Assembly (NCBI RefSeq): GCF_002252635.1
Contig: NZ_NQKX01000001.1
Span: 310,001-374,000 of the forward strand
Length of the DNA: 64,000 nt
Origin: Synechococcus sp. MW101C3
GTDB taxonomy: Bacteria; Cyanobacteriota; Cyanobacteriia; PCC-6307; Cyanobiaceae
Reading direction: 5' to 3'
The notes under the pieces are model-generated. The model searched no databases and was not told where the DNA came from. It saw nothing but the letters and a program-made list of their open reading frames with translations. The translations under genes were made by a program, and so were the position numbers. Below, piece after piece: positions 54,474-63,204 of the stretch. Position 1 is the first letter of the stretch. The number at the start of each line of letters is the position of its first letter.

Positions 54474-54547
54474 GGCGGGCGTAGCCAAGTGGTTAAGGCA
54501 GCGGCTTGTGGCGCCGCCATTCGGGGGTTCAAGTCCCCTCGCTCGCC
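54474..54547 (+). tRNA. tRNA-His (GUG)
   Basis: 74-nt tRNA including the His-specific G-1 (54474) opposite discriminator C73 (54547). Acceptor GCGGGCG/CGCTCGC with one G-U pair; D-arm TAGCCAAGTGGTTAAGGCA; anticodon loop CTTGTGG region with anticodon GTG; T-loop TTCAAGT. CCA is not encoded. Its 3' 19 bases are antisense to the end of the DUF1611 gene, and a terminator follows 43 bp later inside that gene. Confidence 0.95.
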
Positions 54548-55632
54548 CTCAAAGCCGCCACCAGTCGATCGGCTGCTGCGCGGCTCCTCACCGGATCCCC
54601 GCAGGGGAGTCCGGTTTTTTTCTGCCCATCCGCGCAGGCCGCCGCCGCTTCCGCCTCCCCCAGCAGCGCCGTGTTGAGCGCTACGGCCCGCACCCGCACC
54701 GGCGGCAGGCCGCCCGGACGGCCCAGCGCCGCCAACTGCTCCACCGCCGCGATCAGCTGAGGCAGCGGGGGGATGGGGATGGTCGGATGCCGCGAGATCG
54801 CCCGCTGACCGGCGCGATGCACCAACAGCAGACCGGTTGGCTGGCTGCCGCGCAGCAGCGGCAGGGTGGCGGTGGAGCCCGGATGACAGAGCGAGCCCTG
54901 GCCTTCCACCAGCACCAGGGTGGCGTCGTTGCAGGCCGCCACGGCCGGGTCGCCGCCCCCACCGGCCTGGCAGGCCTCCAGCACCGCCCCCTCCACGGCC
55001 CCGGCGGCGTAATCCACGCGCACGGCATCGAGCGGCACCCCGCCGCCGCTGATCAGGATGCCCGCCTGGCCGGTGCCCACGAAGCGGGCGTCGAGGCCTT
55101 GGCGGCGGGCGGCGGCCACCAGCTCCAGGCAGGCGCTCATCTTGCCCACGGCCATGTCGGTGCCCACAGCGAGCAGACGCTGGCCGGGCAGGGCTGCGCA
55201 GCGTGCCGCAGCCACCTGCAGTCCTGGCGGCTCCTGCCGCAGGTCCCAGATCCACTGCTGGGGACCGCGCAGGGCCGCCAGCGCGGGGTCGTCGGCCAGG
55301 CGAGTGTGCAGCCCGCTGGCCACATGCAGACCGGCCTGCAGGGCGGCGGCCACATCGCGGCGCAGTGCTTCCGGCAGCAGGCCGCCCGAAGGCGCCAGCC
55401 CCACCACGGCCACCTCCGGGCCGTAGGGGAGAGCCTCCGCCAGGCTGGCCACCACCGGAATGGCGCGGGGGATGCCGGTGACCTGCTCCAGCGGCAGACC
55501 TGCCTGCGCCGGATCGATCACCGCCACGATCGGCCCGCTGCGGTAGCGCAACAGCGCCAGGCCCGTCTTGCCGGACAGATTGTCGAGGCCATCGTGCTGC
55601 AGCAGCACCACCCGGGCCGAGGCGCTCAGCAC
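54529..55632 (-). CDS. DUF1611 protein, possible D-glutamate N-acetyltransferase (DgcN-like)
   Basis: P-loop-containing DUF1611 protein of 367 residues from GTG 55632. N-terminal Rossmann-like domain (VVLLQHDGLDNLSGKTGLAL), then a P-loop-like segment GTDMAVGKMSACLEL (about 157-171) and LVLVEGQGSLCHPG. A DUF1611 member (DgcN) acetylates D-glutamate and works with an enolase-superfamily racemase, just as the next gene here would suggest. The C-terminal 31 codons overlap a tRNA-His terminator and the tRNA itself; the TGA comes from the tRNA T-loop. Overlaps the epimerase gene by 7 bp. Confidence 0.85.
   Translation of the reverse strand: MLSASARVVLLQHDGLDNLSGKTGLALLRYRSGPIVAVIDPAQAGLPLEQVTGIPRAIPVVASLAEALPYGPEVAVVGLAPSGGLLPEALRRDVAAALQAGLHVASGLHTRLADDPALAALRGPQQWIWDLRQEPPGLQVAAARCAALPGQRLLAVGTDMAVGKMSACLELVAAARRQGLDARFVGTGQAGILISGGGVPLDAVRVDYAAGAVEGAVLEACQAGGGGDPAVAACNDATLVLVEGQGSLCHPGSTATLPLLRGSQPTGLLLVHRAGQRAISRHPTIPIPPLPQLIAAVEQLAALGRPGGLPPVRVRAVALNTALLGEAEAAAACADGQKKTGLPCGDPVRSRAAADRLVAALRASEGT
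54591..54621 (+). terminator. Intrinsic terminator of tRNA-His, inside the DUF1611 gene
   Basis: Stem CCGGATCCCC / GGGGAGTCCGG (one bulged G) with a GCA loop, followed by seven T. Orientation is plus, 43 bp after tRNA-His, and antisense to codons near the 3' end of DUF1611 (GLPCGDPVR region, with the T-run read as KK). Confidence 0.88.
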
Positions 55633-56771
55633 CGTGGCGGCTCCGGCGGGGAAGGGCCGGCGGCGGTCCCATCGGGGACGGCACCCTCTGAGGGGGGCTG
55701 ACCCAGGCCCGGCCGGGAGCTGGGGCGCAGGATGTCGCCATCCCGCTCCGGCTCGCTGAAGGGGTCGTCCACCAGGTTGAGGTGGCTGTCCAGATCGGGC
55801 CAGCGCACCAGCGGCAGCAGCTGGGCGGCGGCCCCGTTGAGCAGGGCGCTGTCCGAGTAGCAGCCGAGCATCAGATCGAGGCCGAGGCGTCGGGCGGTCT
55901 GCGCCATCAGCCAGGCCTCCGACAGCCCGCCCGTCTTGAGCAGCTTCATGTTCACCCCATCGACATGGGGGGCCAGCCGCAGCAGGTCCTGCAGATCCCA
56001 GCAGCTCTCGTCGGCCACGAGCGGGATCGGGCAGTGCAGGTCGAGAGCGGCGAAGGCGGCGGCATCGGCCTCCGGATCCTGCAGGGCGGGCAGCGGCTGC
56101 TCCACCAGCACCACCCCCTGCTGCGCCAGCCAGGGAATCAGCTGGCGCGCCGTGGGCAGGTCCCAGCCGCCGTTGGCATCCACCTGCAGCTCGGCGCCGG
56201 GGAACCCTGTGAGAGTGGTGGCCACCGCCTGCACCAGGGCCCGGTCGTGGTCGGCACCATCAGGGCTGCCGAGCTTGAGCTTCACCCGCCGCGGCCTGAC
56301 ACCGAGCCGCTCCTGCCAGCCCACCAGCCGGGCGCGCACCTGCTCCACCGTGCCCAGCCCCAGGGTGACGCTGGTGGGGGTACAGGCCTGGCGATCGAGA
56401 CCCCAGAGGCGCCAGAGCGGCTCGCCCAGACGGCGGCCCCACCAGTCGTGCAGAGCCAGATCGACGGCGCAGCGGGCCGGCGGCGAAAGCCCCGCGAGCA
56501 GGGGCTGAAGGGCCTGCCGCTCGCTCGGATCGCGGGGGCGGCCGAGGGCATCGGGGCTTTCCAGGCGCGGCAACAGGGCGTCCAGTTCCGCCGCCACGTC
56601 ATCGGTGCTGAACCGTCGATGGCCGGTGTCGAAGCCGCCGGCCTCGCCCTGGCCGATGGTGCCGTCGTGCTCGATCTCCACCAGCACACGCTCCACCCCA
56701 CGCGAGGTGCCGCGGCTGATCGTGAGCGGCACGGCCTTGGTAAGGGAAAAGCGGCGAAGACGAGCGTGCAT
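55626..56771 (-). CDS. Enolase-superfamily dipeptide epimerase-like enzyme (possibly DgcA-like)
   Basis: Muconate-lactonizing-subgroup enolase enzyme of 381 residues from ATG 56771; the frame to 56927 overlaps miaB and is unlikely. Catalytic set: KxK in RRVKLKLGSPDG, metal ligands Asp in LQVDANGGW, Glu in VLVEQPLP and Asp in LVADESCW, and the second Lys in GVNMKLLKTGG. Annotated relatives are L-Ala-D/L-Glu epimerases; with the overlapping DUF1611 gene an N-acetyl-D-glutamate racemase role is an alternative. A Pro-rich tail of about 35 residues after ERDGDILRP is unusual. Divergent from miaB. Confidence 0.87.
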   Translation of the reverse strand: MHARLRRFSLTKAVPLTISRGTSRGVERVLVEIEHDGTIGQGEAGGFDTGHRRFSTDDVAAELDALLPRLESPDALGRPRDPSERQALQPLLAGLSPPARCAVDLALHDWWGRRLGEPLWRLWGLDRQACTPTSVTLGLGTVEQVRARLVGWQERLGVRPRRVKLKLGSPDGADHDRALVQAVATTLTGFPGAELQVDANGGWDLPTARQLIPWLAQQGVVLVEQPLPALQDPEADAAAFAALDLHCPIPLVADESCWDLQDLLRLAPHVDGVNMKLLKTGGLSEAWLMAQTARRLGLDLMLGCYSDSALLNGAAAQLLPLVRWPDLDSHLNLVDDPFSEPERDGDILRPSSRPGLGQPPSEGAVPDGTAAGPSPPEPPRC

Positions 56772-56893
56772 GCTCGGAAAGGGGCGTGCATCGGTTCCCC
56801 CCACCGGCAGTCTCCGCCATGGCCGGCGGTTTGCGCCATCCCCGGCTCCTCGCGCCGTGATCCGCAGACGCACCCTGCCCAGGGATCCATGCC

Positions 56894-58330
56894 ATGGCCG
56901 AAACTGGTGCGATGAGCGCGACCCCACCCACCAAAGGCAGCTACTGGATCACCACCTTCGGCTGCCAGATGAACAAGGCCGATTCCGAGCGCATGGCCGG
57001 AATCCTCGAAGCCATGGGCTACGCCGCAGGCAGCGATGAGCATTCCGCTGATCTGGTGCTCTACAACACCTGCACGATCCGCGACAACGCAGAACAGAAG
57101 GTCTACAGCTATCTGGGCCGCCAGGCCCAGCGCAAACGCACCAATCCCCACCTGACCCTGGTGGTGGCAGGCTGCGTGGCCCAGCAGGAGGGAGCGGCGC
57201 TGCTGAGGCGCGTGCCCGAGCTTGATCTGGTGATGGGCCCCCAGCACGCCAACCGGCTCGGCACCCTGCTGGAGCAGGTGGCCAGCGGTCAGCAGGTGGT
57301 CGCCACCGACGACCACCACATCCTCGAAGACATCACCACCGCCCGCCGCGACAGCGCCGTCTGCGGCTGGGTCAACGTGATCTACGGCTGCAACGAGCGC
57401 TGCACGTACTGCGTGGTGCCCGCGGTGCGGGGCCAGGAGCAGAGCCGCACCCCGCAGGCCATCCGGCTGGAGATCGAGGGGCTGGCGGCACGGGGCTTCA
57501 AGGAGATCACCCTGCTGGGCCAGAACATCGATGCCTATGGCCGCGATCTGCCCGGCATCACCCCGGAGGGCCGCCGCGCGCACACCCTCACCGACCTGCT
57601 GCACGCGGTGCACGACGTGGAGGGGATCGAGCGGATCCGCTTCGCCACCAGCCACCCCCGCTACTTCACCGAACGGTTGATCGAGGCCTGTGCCGTGCTG
57701 CCCAAGGTGTGCGAGCACTTCCACATCCCCTTCCAGAGCGGCGACGACGACGTGCTCAAGGCGATGGCGCGGGGCTACACGGTGGAGCGCTACCGCCGCA
57801 TCCTTGAGCGCATCCGGGAACGCATGCCCGATGCGGCGATCAGTGCCGACGTGATCGTGGCCTTCCCCGGCGAAACCGATGCCCAGTTCCGCCGCACCCT
57901 GGCCCTGATCGAGGAGATCGGCTTCGACCAGGTCAACACAGCCGCTTACTCGCCCCGCCCCGGTACCCCCGCCGCCGGCTGGCCCGGCCAGCTGAGTGAA
58001 GGCGTGAAGGTGGAACGGCTCCAGGAGATCAATGCCCTGGTGGAGACCACCGCCCGGGCGCGGAGCCTGCGTTATCTGGGCCGCACCGAAGAGGTGCTGG
58101 TGGAGGGGCGCAACCCCAGGCATCCCGATCAGTGGATGGGCCGCACCCGCACCAATCGGCTCACCTTTTTCCCCGCCGCTGAGGCTGACCCTGCGGCAGC
58201 CCGGGCACAGCAGGGAGCAGCCCCGGGGGCAGGGACGATCCAACCGGGGTCGCTGGTGCCGGTCAGGATTGAGTCGGTGCGGGCGTTTTCGCTCTCCGGC
58301 CTGCCGCGTGTGCCGGCACTGAGCTGCTGA
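56894..58330 (+). CDS. miaB: tRNA-2-methylthio-N6-dimethylallyladenosine synthase
   Basis: Radical-SAM methylthiotransferase acting on A37 of tRNAs. It has 478 residues. N-terminal UPF0004 domain with three cluster Cys ([33 protein letters not shown]), radical-SAM motif [12 protein letters not shown], and a C-terminal TRAM domain with [10 protein letters not shown] and [14 protein letters not shown] 56894 is used; ATG 56912 is possible. About 120 bp divergent from the epimerase gene. Confidence 0.96.
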   Translation: MAETGAMSATPPTKGSYWITTFGCQMNKADSERMAGILEAMGYAAGSDEHSADLVLYNTCTIRDNAEQKVYSYLGRQAQRKRTNPHLTLVVAGCVAQQEGAALLRRVPELDLVMGPQHANRLGTLLEQVASGQQVVATDDHHILEDITTARRDSAVCGWVNVIYGCNERCTYCVVPAVRGQEQSRTPQAIRLEIEGLAARGFKEITLLGQNIDAYGRDLPGITPEGRRAHTLTDLLHAVHDVEGIERIRFATSHPRYFTERLIEACAVLPKVCEHFHIPFQSGDDDVLKAMARGYTVERYRRILERIRERMPDAAISADVIVAFPGETDAQFRRTLALIEEIGFDQVNTAAYSPRPGTPAAGWPGQLSEGVKVERLQEINALVETTARARSLRYLGRTEEVLVEGRNPRHPDQWMGRTRTNRLTFFPAAEADPAAARAQQGAAPGAGTIQPGSLVPVRIESVRAFSLSGLPRVPALSC

Positions 58331-58403
58331 GCCGGCGGGCCGCGTCTTCCCAGCACTGATACGTTTGGCCTCTCGCTTTCGGCCCTGCGGCCTGACTGAC
58401 GCC

Positions 58404-59501
58404 ATGCCCTCAGCCCCGTGCACGATCGGACTGGTGTTCGGAGGGGTCTCCGGGGAGCACGCGGTCTCGATCCGCTCGGCGGTCACGGTGGCCGGTGCCC
58501 TGCGCCGTGGCGCCAACGTCGGCCGTTACCGCCTCTGCTGCTTCTACATCGACCTGCAGGGCCACTGGTGGCCGCCGGCGGTGGCCGATGCGGTGCTGGC
58601 CCAGGGCGTGCCACCGGCGGCCGACCAGTTGCCGGCTACCCCGGTGCGCGCCGGCTTCCAGGGCCTGCCCACCGGCGCCGCTGATGTGGAGGTGTGGTTT
58701 CCGGTGCTGCATGGCCCCAACGGCGAGGACGGCACCATCCAGGGGCTGTTCAGCCTGATGCAGGTGCCCTTCGTGGGATCCGGCGTGCTCGGCTCCGCCG
58801 TGGGCATGGACAAGCTGGCGATGAAGGCCGCCTTCGCCGCCGCCGGTCTGCCCCAGGTGGCTTACCAGGGCGTGGATGCCGCAGAACTGGAGGGCCAGGG
58901 TGTTCCCCTGAAGCTGCTCGAGCGACTGGAGCACCATCTTGGCTACCCCTGCTTCATCAAACCGGCCAACCTCGGCTCTTCCGTGGGCATCAGCAAGGCG
59001 ATCGACCGCCCCAGCCTGCTGGCCGGGCTGCGGGAAGCGGCCCGCCATGACCACCGCCTGGTGGTGGAACGGGGCGTGAAGGTGCGGGAGCTGGAGTGCG
59101 CCGTGCTGGGCAAACGCCAGCTGCGCGCCTCGGTGGTGGGCGAGATCCGCTTCGACGCCGACTGGTACGACTACACCGCCAAGTACAGCGAAGGGCTCAG
59201 CCACACCCTGATCCCGGCGCCGGTGGCGGAGCCGGTGAGCGAGCGGGCGCGGGCCATGGCCATCGAGGCCTGCCGGGCGGTGGCGGCCGAGGGGCTCGCC
59301 CGGGTGGATTTCTTCTACGACGAGGCCAGCGGCGATCTCTGGCTCAACGAGATCAACACGCTGCCGGGCTTCACCTCCCAGAGCATGTATCCGATGCTCT
59401 GGGAGGCCACTGACCTTCCACTGGAGGGTCTGGTGCACGAGTTGGTTCAGTTGGCGAGAGAATCACGCCGTGATCTGCAGGCAGGAGCTCAGGCGGCATG
59501 A
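58404..59501 (+). CDS. ddl: D-alanine--D-alanine ligase
   Basis: ATP-grasp ligase making D-Ala-D-Ala for cell wall; 365 residues from ATG 58404. [16 protein letters not shown] at the N-terminus, [32 protein letters not shown], the ATP-grasp SSVGISKAI and the C-terminal [19 protein letters not shown]. The frame to 58365 adds 13 non-conserved residues. The stop overlaps the next small gene (ATGA). First of the ddl-unknown-ftsQ-ftsZ set. Confidence 0.96.
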   Translation: MPSAPCTIGLVFGGVSGEHAVSIRSAVTVAGALRRGANVGRYRLCCFYIDLQGHWWPPAVADAVLAQGVPPAADQLPATPVRAGFQGLPTGAADVEVWFPVLHGPNGEDGTIQGLFSLMQVPFVGSGVLGSAVGMDKLAMKAAFAAAGLPQVAYQGVDAAELEGQGVPLKLLERLEHHLGYPCFIKPANLGSSVGISKAIDRPSLLAGLREAARHDHRLVVERGVKVRELECAVLGKRQLRASVVGEIRFDADWYDYTAKYSEGLSHTLIPAPVAEPVSERARAMAIEACRAVAAEGLARVDFFYDEASGDLWLNEINTLPGFTSQSMYPMLWEATDLPLEGLVHELVQLARESRRDLQAGAQAA

Positions 59502-59908
59502 CGCACGGATTGCTCTGGCTCCCGCTGCTGCTGGTGTTTGTATTGCTCACGGCGCTGGGCTGGCTGGAGCGCCGGCGGCAGCGTCTCTTCCGCGACTGGG
59601 CCTTGGGGGCGGAGCTGGCCAAGCTCGATGGCTGTGGGGCGGCGCTCCTGCGCGACGGCCAGCTGATCTGGAGCACGTTTGAAGCGGGGCAACTCAAGCC
59701 CCAGGGCGAGTTCCAGATCAGCAAGCTGGAATTGCTTGAGCTGATGGCGCTTGGATCCGGTGATGCGCCGCTCACCGAAGAAAGCCAGGGCAGCTGCCGG
59801 CTCAGGCTGGTGGGCAACGGGGTGCAGAAGGATGTGCCCTTCTCCGATGCCGAGCGTGCACGCCGCTGGATGCACGACCTGATGGCCCGCTCCCGTTGCG
59901 AGCTGTGA
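59498..59908 (+). CDS. Conserved membrane-anchored protein between ddl and ftsQ
   Basis: Protein of 136 residues with one N-terminal span ([19 protein letters not shown], about 5-23) followed by a basic stretch and a cytosolic domain ([20 protein letters not shown], then [14 protein letters not shown]). Not a family I can name. It sits in a tightly overlapping run (ATGA with ddl, GTGA with ftsQ), so a role in division or cell wall is a fair inference. Confidence 0.75.
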   Translation: MTHGLLWLPLLLVFVLLTALGWLERRRQRLFRDWALGAELAKLDGCGAALLRDGQLIWSTFEAGQLKPQGEFQISKLELLELMALGSGDAPLTEESQGSCRLRLVGNGVQKDVPFSDAERARRWMHDLMARSRCEL

Positions 59909-60747
59909 GCCAGGCCCCTCTGCCTCCTGGGGTGGAGCGGCGCCGCCAGTTGCGCCTTCAGCGCCGCAATGAGCGCCTGCGCAATGTCTGGCGTCTGCTG
60001 CTGCTCTCCGCTGGTGCCGCCGGTCTGGGGTACGGGCTGCTGCGCCAGGGCTGGTCGTTGCGGGGGCCGGATCAGGTGCTGGTGATCGGCAGTGAGCAGG
60101 TGAGCCGCGAGGAGGTGATCCGCGCCGCCCAGCTGCGCTTTCCACTCACCCTGTTGAGCCTGCAGCCACGGGAGCTCAAGGACCGGCTGGCGGCGACGTT
60201 GCCGGTGGAGCAGGTGGGCGTCCAGCGCCTGATGCTGCCGCCCCGTCTGCGCATCGATCTGGTCGATCGCCAGGCAGTGGCCATGGCTGAACGCCGCACC
60301 CCTGCCGGCCTCCAGCGGGGCTGTGTGGACCGGCTCGGCAACTGGATGAACTGCGGCCCCCACCAGCTGACGGCCAAATCCGGCGGCGTCTCACCCAGCA
60401 GCCTGCTGGTGCTGGGCTGGCAGCCGGCCTACCGAGCGCCCCTGGCCCAGGTGTTGGCTGAACGGGAACAGCTGGGTGGAAACCTCAGCCAGATCCGCTT
60501 CGAGCCCACCGGCACGATCGTGCTGCTCACCCGCAACCTGGGCGAGGTGCGCCTGGGGCCCCCAGATGGCCAGCTCACCCGTCGCCTCGAGGTGCTGGAG
60601 CATCTGGAAGAGGAGCTTCCTGCCCGGGTGAAGGGCAAGCCGGTGAACACGATCGATCTGAGCGATCCCGACCGACCGGAACTGGGCCTCAGCGTGCGCA
60701 CGCCTGCGTCTGCCGCCCCTCGCCGTACCCCACCCACGACCAACTGA
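59905..60747 (+). CDS. ftsQ: Cell division protein FtsQ/DivIB
   Basis: Bitopic divisome protein of 280 residues from GTG 59905, overlapping the previous stop. A basic cytosolic tail (RRRQLRLQRRNERLRNVWRL), one span (LLLLSAGAAGLGYGLL), a POTRA domain (about 45-115, QVLVIGSEQVSREEVIRAAQ) and the FtsQ domain (LPPRLRIDLVDRQAVAMAER). Next gene is ftsZ after 136 bp. Confidence 0.9.
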   Translation: MSQAPLPPGVERRRQLRLQRRNERLRNVWRLLLLSAGAAGLGYGLLRQGWSLRGPDQVLVIGSEQVSREEVIRAAQLRFPLTLLSLQPRELKDRLAATLPVEQVGVQRLMLPPRLRIDLVDRQAVAMAERRTPAGLQRGCVDRLGNWMNCGPHQLTAKSGGVSPSSLLVLGWQPAYRAPLAQVLAEREQLGGNLSQIRFEPTGTIVLLTRNLGEVRLGPPDGQLTRRLEVLEHLEEELPARVKGKPVNTIDLSDPDRPELGLSVRTPASAAPRRTPPTTN

Positions 60748-60883
60748 GACCACCGATGCCGTTGCAGCTGCCAGCCCGTGTGCTCAGGCCTTTCTCCTCA
60801 CCTGACGGGCTCGGTTGCGAGAATGGAAGATTCGGGCGAATGTGTGGGATCAGACAATCCTTTTCCCGCACCTGAAGGACATA
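60748..60883 (+). promoter_or_regulatory. ftsQ-ftsZ intergenic region with ftsZ leader
   Basis: This 136-bp stretch is less GC-rich than its surroundings and ends with GAAGGACATAATG, a good Shine-Dalgarno, unlike most genes in the window. It likely contains the ftsZ promoter; I do not see an unambiguous -35/-10 pair. Confidence 0.4.
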
Positions 60884-62077
60884 ATGCTGTCCGAGATGAA
60901 CGGTTCAGCGCGCTTGATGGAGACTGCACCGGAAGGCCTCCCCCTCGTCGACCACGTTGGCTCCAACGGACACGCCGTGACTTCTTCTCATCCCAGCAGC
61001 AACGGCATCGTTCCCAGCCAGACGGCCCGCATCGAGGTGATCGGCGTCGGTGGTGGAGGAAGCAACGCCGTGAACCGGATGATCGCTTCCGATCTGCAGG
61101 GGGTGGGCTTCCGCGTTCTCAACACCGACGCCCAGGCCCTGCTCCTCTCCCAGGCCCAGAACCGGCTGCAGCTCGGCCAGAAACTCACCCGCGGCCTCGG
61201 TGCCGGTGGCAACCCTGCCATCGGTCAGAAAGCGGCGGAAGAGTCCCGCAATGAGCTCCAGGAAGCGATGCAGGGTGCCGATCTGGTGTTCATCGCCGCA
61301 GGCATGGGGGGTGGCACGGGCACCGGTGCCGCACCGATCCTTGCCGAGGTGGCCAAGGAGTGCGGCGCCCTCACCGTGGGGATCGTCACCAAGCCATTCA
61401 GTTTCGAGGGTCGCAAGCGGCTGCGCCAGGCTGAGGAGGGCATCGCCCGTCTGGCGGAGCACGTCGACACCCTGATCGTCATCCCCAACGACCGCCTGCG
61501 CGATGCCATTGCCGGCGCTCCCCTCCAGGAAGCCTTCCGTCACGCCGACGACGTCCTGCGCCAGGGCGTCAAGGGCATCAGCGACATCATCACCAAACCG
61601 GGCCTGGTGAACGTCGACTTTGCTGACGTGCGCTCGGTGATGACCCTTGCGGGCACCGCTCTGCTGGGCATCGGCGTGGGCTCGGGGCGCTCCCGCGCGA
61701 TCGAGGCCGCTCAGGCGGCGATGAGCAGCCCGCTGCTGGAATCGGCCCGCATCGACGGCGCCAAGGGCTGTGTCATCAATGTGAGCGGCGGCAAGGACAT
61801 GACCCTTGAGGACATGACCACCGCGGCGGAGGTCATTTACGACATGGTCGACCCCGACGCCAACATCATCATTGGCGCCGTCGTCGACGACCTCCTCGAG
61901 GGCGAGATCCACGTGACCGTGATCGCCACTGGCTTTGAGAGTGGTGCTCCTTACCGCTCAGAACGCTCCACCCCCTCCTTCGCCACGCCGCCAGCCGCCG
62001 AATCCCCCGCCGATCACCGCGGCGCCAAGATTCCTCCCTTCCTGCTCAACCGCCAGTCCCACCCCCGCGAGGAGTGA
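60884..62077 (+). CDS. ftsZ: Cell division GTPase FtsZ
   Basis: Tubulin-like ring-forming GTPase, 397 residues from ATG 60884 (ATG 60896 possible). A flexible N-terminal tail of about 45 residues precedes [19 protein letters not shown]. Nucleotide motif [15 protein letters not shown]7 loop in [14 protein letters not shown]. After about 345 a Ser/Pro-rich linker leads to the C-terminal peptide [10 protein letters not shown] for partner proteins. It closes the ddl-ftsQ-ftsZ cluster. Confidence 0.97.
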   Translation: MLSEMNGSARLMETAPEGLPLVDHVGSNGHAVTSSHPSSNGIVPSQTARIEVIGVGGGGSNAVNRMIASDLQGVGFRVLNTDAQALLLSQAQNRLQLGQKLTRGLGAGGNPAIGQKAAEESRNELQEAMQGADLVFIAAGMGGGTGTGAAPILAEVAKECGALTVGIVTKPFSFEGRKRLRQAEEGIARLAEHVDTLIVIPNDRLRDAIAGAPLQEAFRHADDVLRQGVKGISDIITKPGLVNVDFADVRSVMTLAGTALLGIGVGSGRSRAIEAAQAAMSSPLLESARIDGAKGCVINVSGGKDMTLEDMTTAAEVIYDMVDPDANIIIGAVVDDLLEGEIHVTVIATGFESGAPYRSERSTPSFATPPAAESPADHRGAKIPPFLLNRQSHPREE

Positions 62078-62385
62078 AGCGTCAGCCAGGTCGAGGGTTC
62101 CTAAGGGCGTCTGGCGATGAGCTACGGCCTGCGCGGATTTCAGTGGAGCTGATCCCGTTCTATCCAGGGCTAGCGGCGTAGCAGCTTGGCCGGCGGGTCT
62201 AAGCGGCGGAAGGCCTGCGTTGAAAGCCGAAACGCCTGTGTTGAAGAGGGTGACCCGGAGACCACGCCTGCCTGGAGCATCCCGTGTGGCTGCTCCCTTC
62301 CAGGCCTGACCAGATTTGGGCGTCCGGGCCGCGTGGGTCCGAGTCGTGGCGATGCTAGCAAGGGGGTGCCTGCGCCCTAGCTCGC
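62078..62385. other. ftsZ-panB intergenic region (308 bp), no gene recognised
   Basis: No convincing protein gene. One short plus-strand frame exists at 62186-62380, but it is a low-quality Arg/Pro/Gly-rich product. The region holds a 21-bp duplication (62207-62248) and, near 62353-62380, an imperfect inverted repeat (GCTA...GGG / CCC...TAGC) just before the panB GTG. Base composition is slightly less GC-rich than neighbouring genes. Confidence 0.5.
62207..62248 (+). repeat. Two 21-bp tandem copies in the ftsZ-panB gap
   Basis: Two adjacent units share the core GCCTGYGTTGAARR and differ in a few positions. No function is apparent. Confidence 0.6.
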
Positions 62386-63204
62386 GTGCCCCTGCGCCCT
62401 GCAGATCTGATCCAACGCAAGCAGGCCGGTCTGCCGATCCGGGTGCTCACTGCCTGGGATGCCCTCTCGGCAGCGCTGGTGCAGGCCGCCGGCGTGGAAG
62501 CGGTGCTTGTGGGCGATTCGCTGGCGATGGTGGTGCTCGGCCACGCCACCACCTTGCCGGTCACGCTGGAGGAAATGATCCACCACACCAAGGCGGTGGG
62601 CCGCGGCCTACAGGGCGCTGCGGCGGAGCGGCCCATGGTGATCTGTGATCTGCCCTTTCTCAGTTATCAGTGCGGCGGTGATCTGGCCATGGCTGCCGCC
62701 GGCCGGGTGCTGAAGGAAACCGAGGCGGCGGCGGTGAAGCTGGAAGGCGGTGAGGCGGAAACCGTGCAGGTGGTGGACCGGCTGGTGCGCAGTGGCGTGC
62801 CGGTGATGGGGCACCTCGGTCTCACCCCCCAGTCGGTGCACCAGCTGGGCTACCGGCGCCAGGCGAACGATCCGATCAGCCAGGAACGGTTGCGGCGCCA
62901 GGCCAGGGATCTGGAGGCGGCCGGCTGCTTCGCCCTGGTTCTGGAGCATGTGCCTGCCCCGCTGGCTTCCAGCCTGCGGAGCCAGCTCGCGATTCCTGTG
63001 ATCGGCATCGGTGCCGGCGACGACTGCGACGGCCAGGTGCGGGTCACGGCCGATCTGCTCGGACTGACCAGCCGGCAGCCGCCGTTCAGTCCGCCACTGA
63101 TCGATGGGCGCCAGCTGGCGGTGCAGGCCCTGCGCCAATGGACGGAAGACTGGACGCCCGCTGCTCCCACCATTCGACCATCACCCGCAGCACCGCATTG
63201 CTGA
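62386..63204 (+). CDS. panB: 3-methyl-2-oxobutanoate hydroxymethyltransferase
   Basis: First step of pantothenate synthesis; 272 residues from a GTG. Metal and substrate motifs: VLVGDSLAMVVLGHATTLPV, MVICDLPFLSYQ, AVKLEGGEAE, PVMGHLGLTPQSVHQLGG-like (LGLTPQSVHQLGY) and IGIGAGDDCDGQVRVTADLLG. The last 119 bp overlap the convergent hemW gene, so its C-terminal about 39 residues are coded opposite hemW. Confidence 0.95.
   Translation: MPLRPADLIQRKQAGLPIRVLTAWDALSAALVQAAGVEAVLVGDSLAMVVLGHATTLPVTLEEMIHHTKAVGRGLQGAAAERPMVICDLPFLSYQCGGDLAMAAAGRVLKETEAAAVKLEGGEAETVQVVDRLVRSGVPVMGHLGLTPQSVHQLGYRRQANDPISQERLRRQARDLEAAGCFALVLEHVPAPLASSLRSQLAIPVIGIGAGDDCDGQVRVTADLLGLTSRQPPFSPPLIDGRQLAVQALRQWTEDWTPAAPTIRPSPAAPHC

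Noticed and set aside
56282-58516. 744-residue minus-strand frame opposite miaB
   Set aside because: It is the antisense of miaB and of the epimerase in another frame; its His/Gly/Gln-rich composition is typical of shadow frames.
62186-62380. 64-residue plus-strand frame in the ftsZ-panB gap with a duplicated ACVE unit
   Set aside because: Arg/Pro/Gly-rich, no ribosome-binding site and the repeat is simply the 21-bp DNA duplication.
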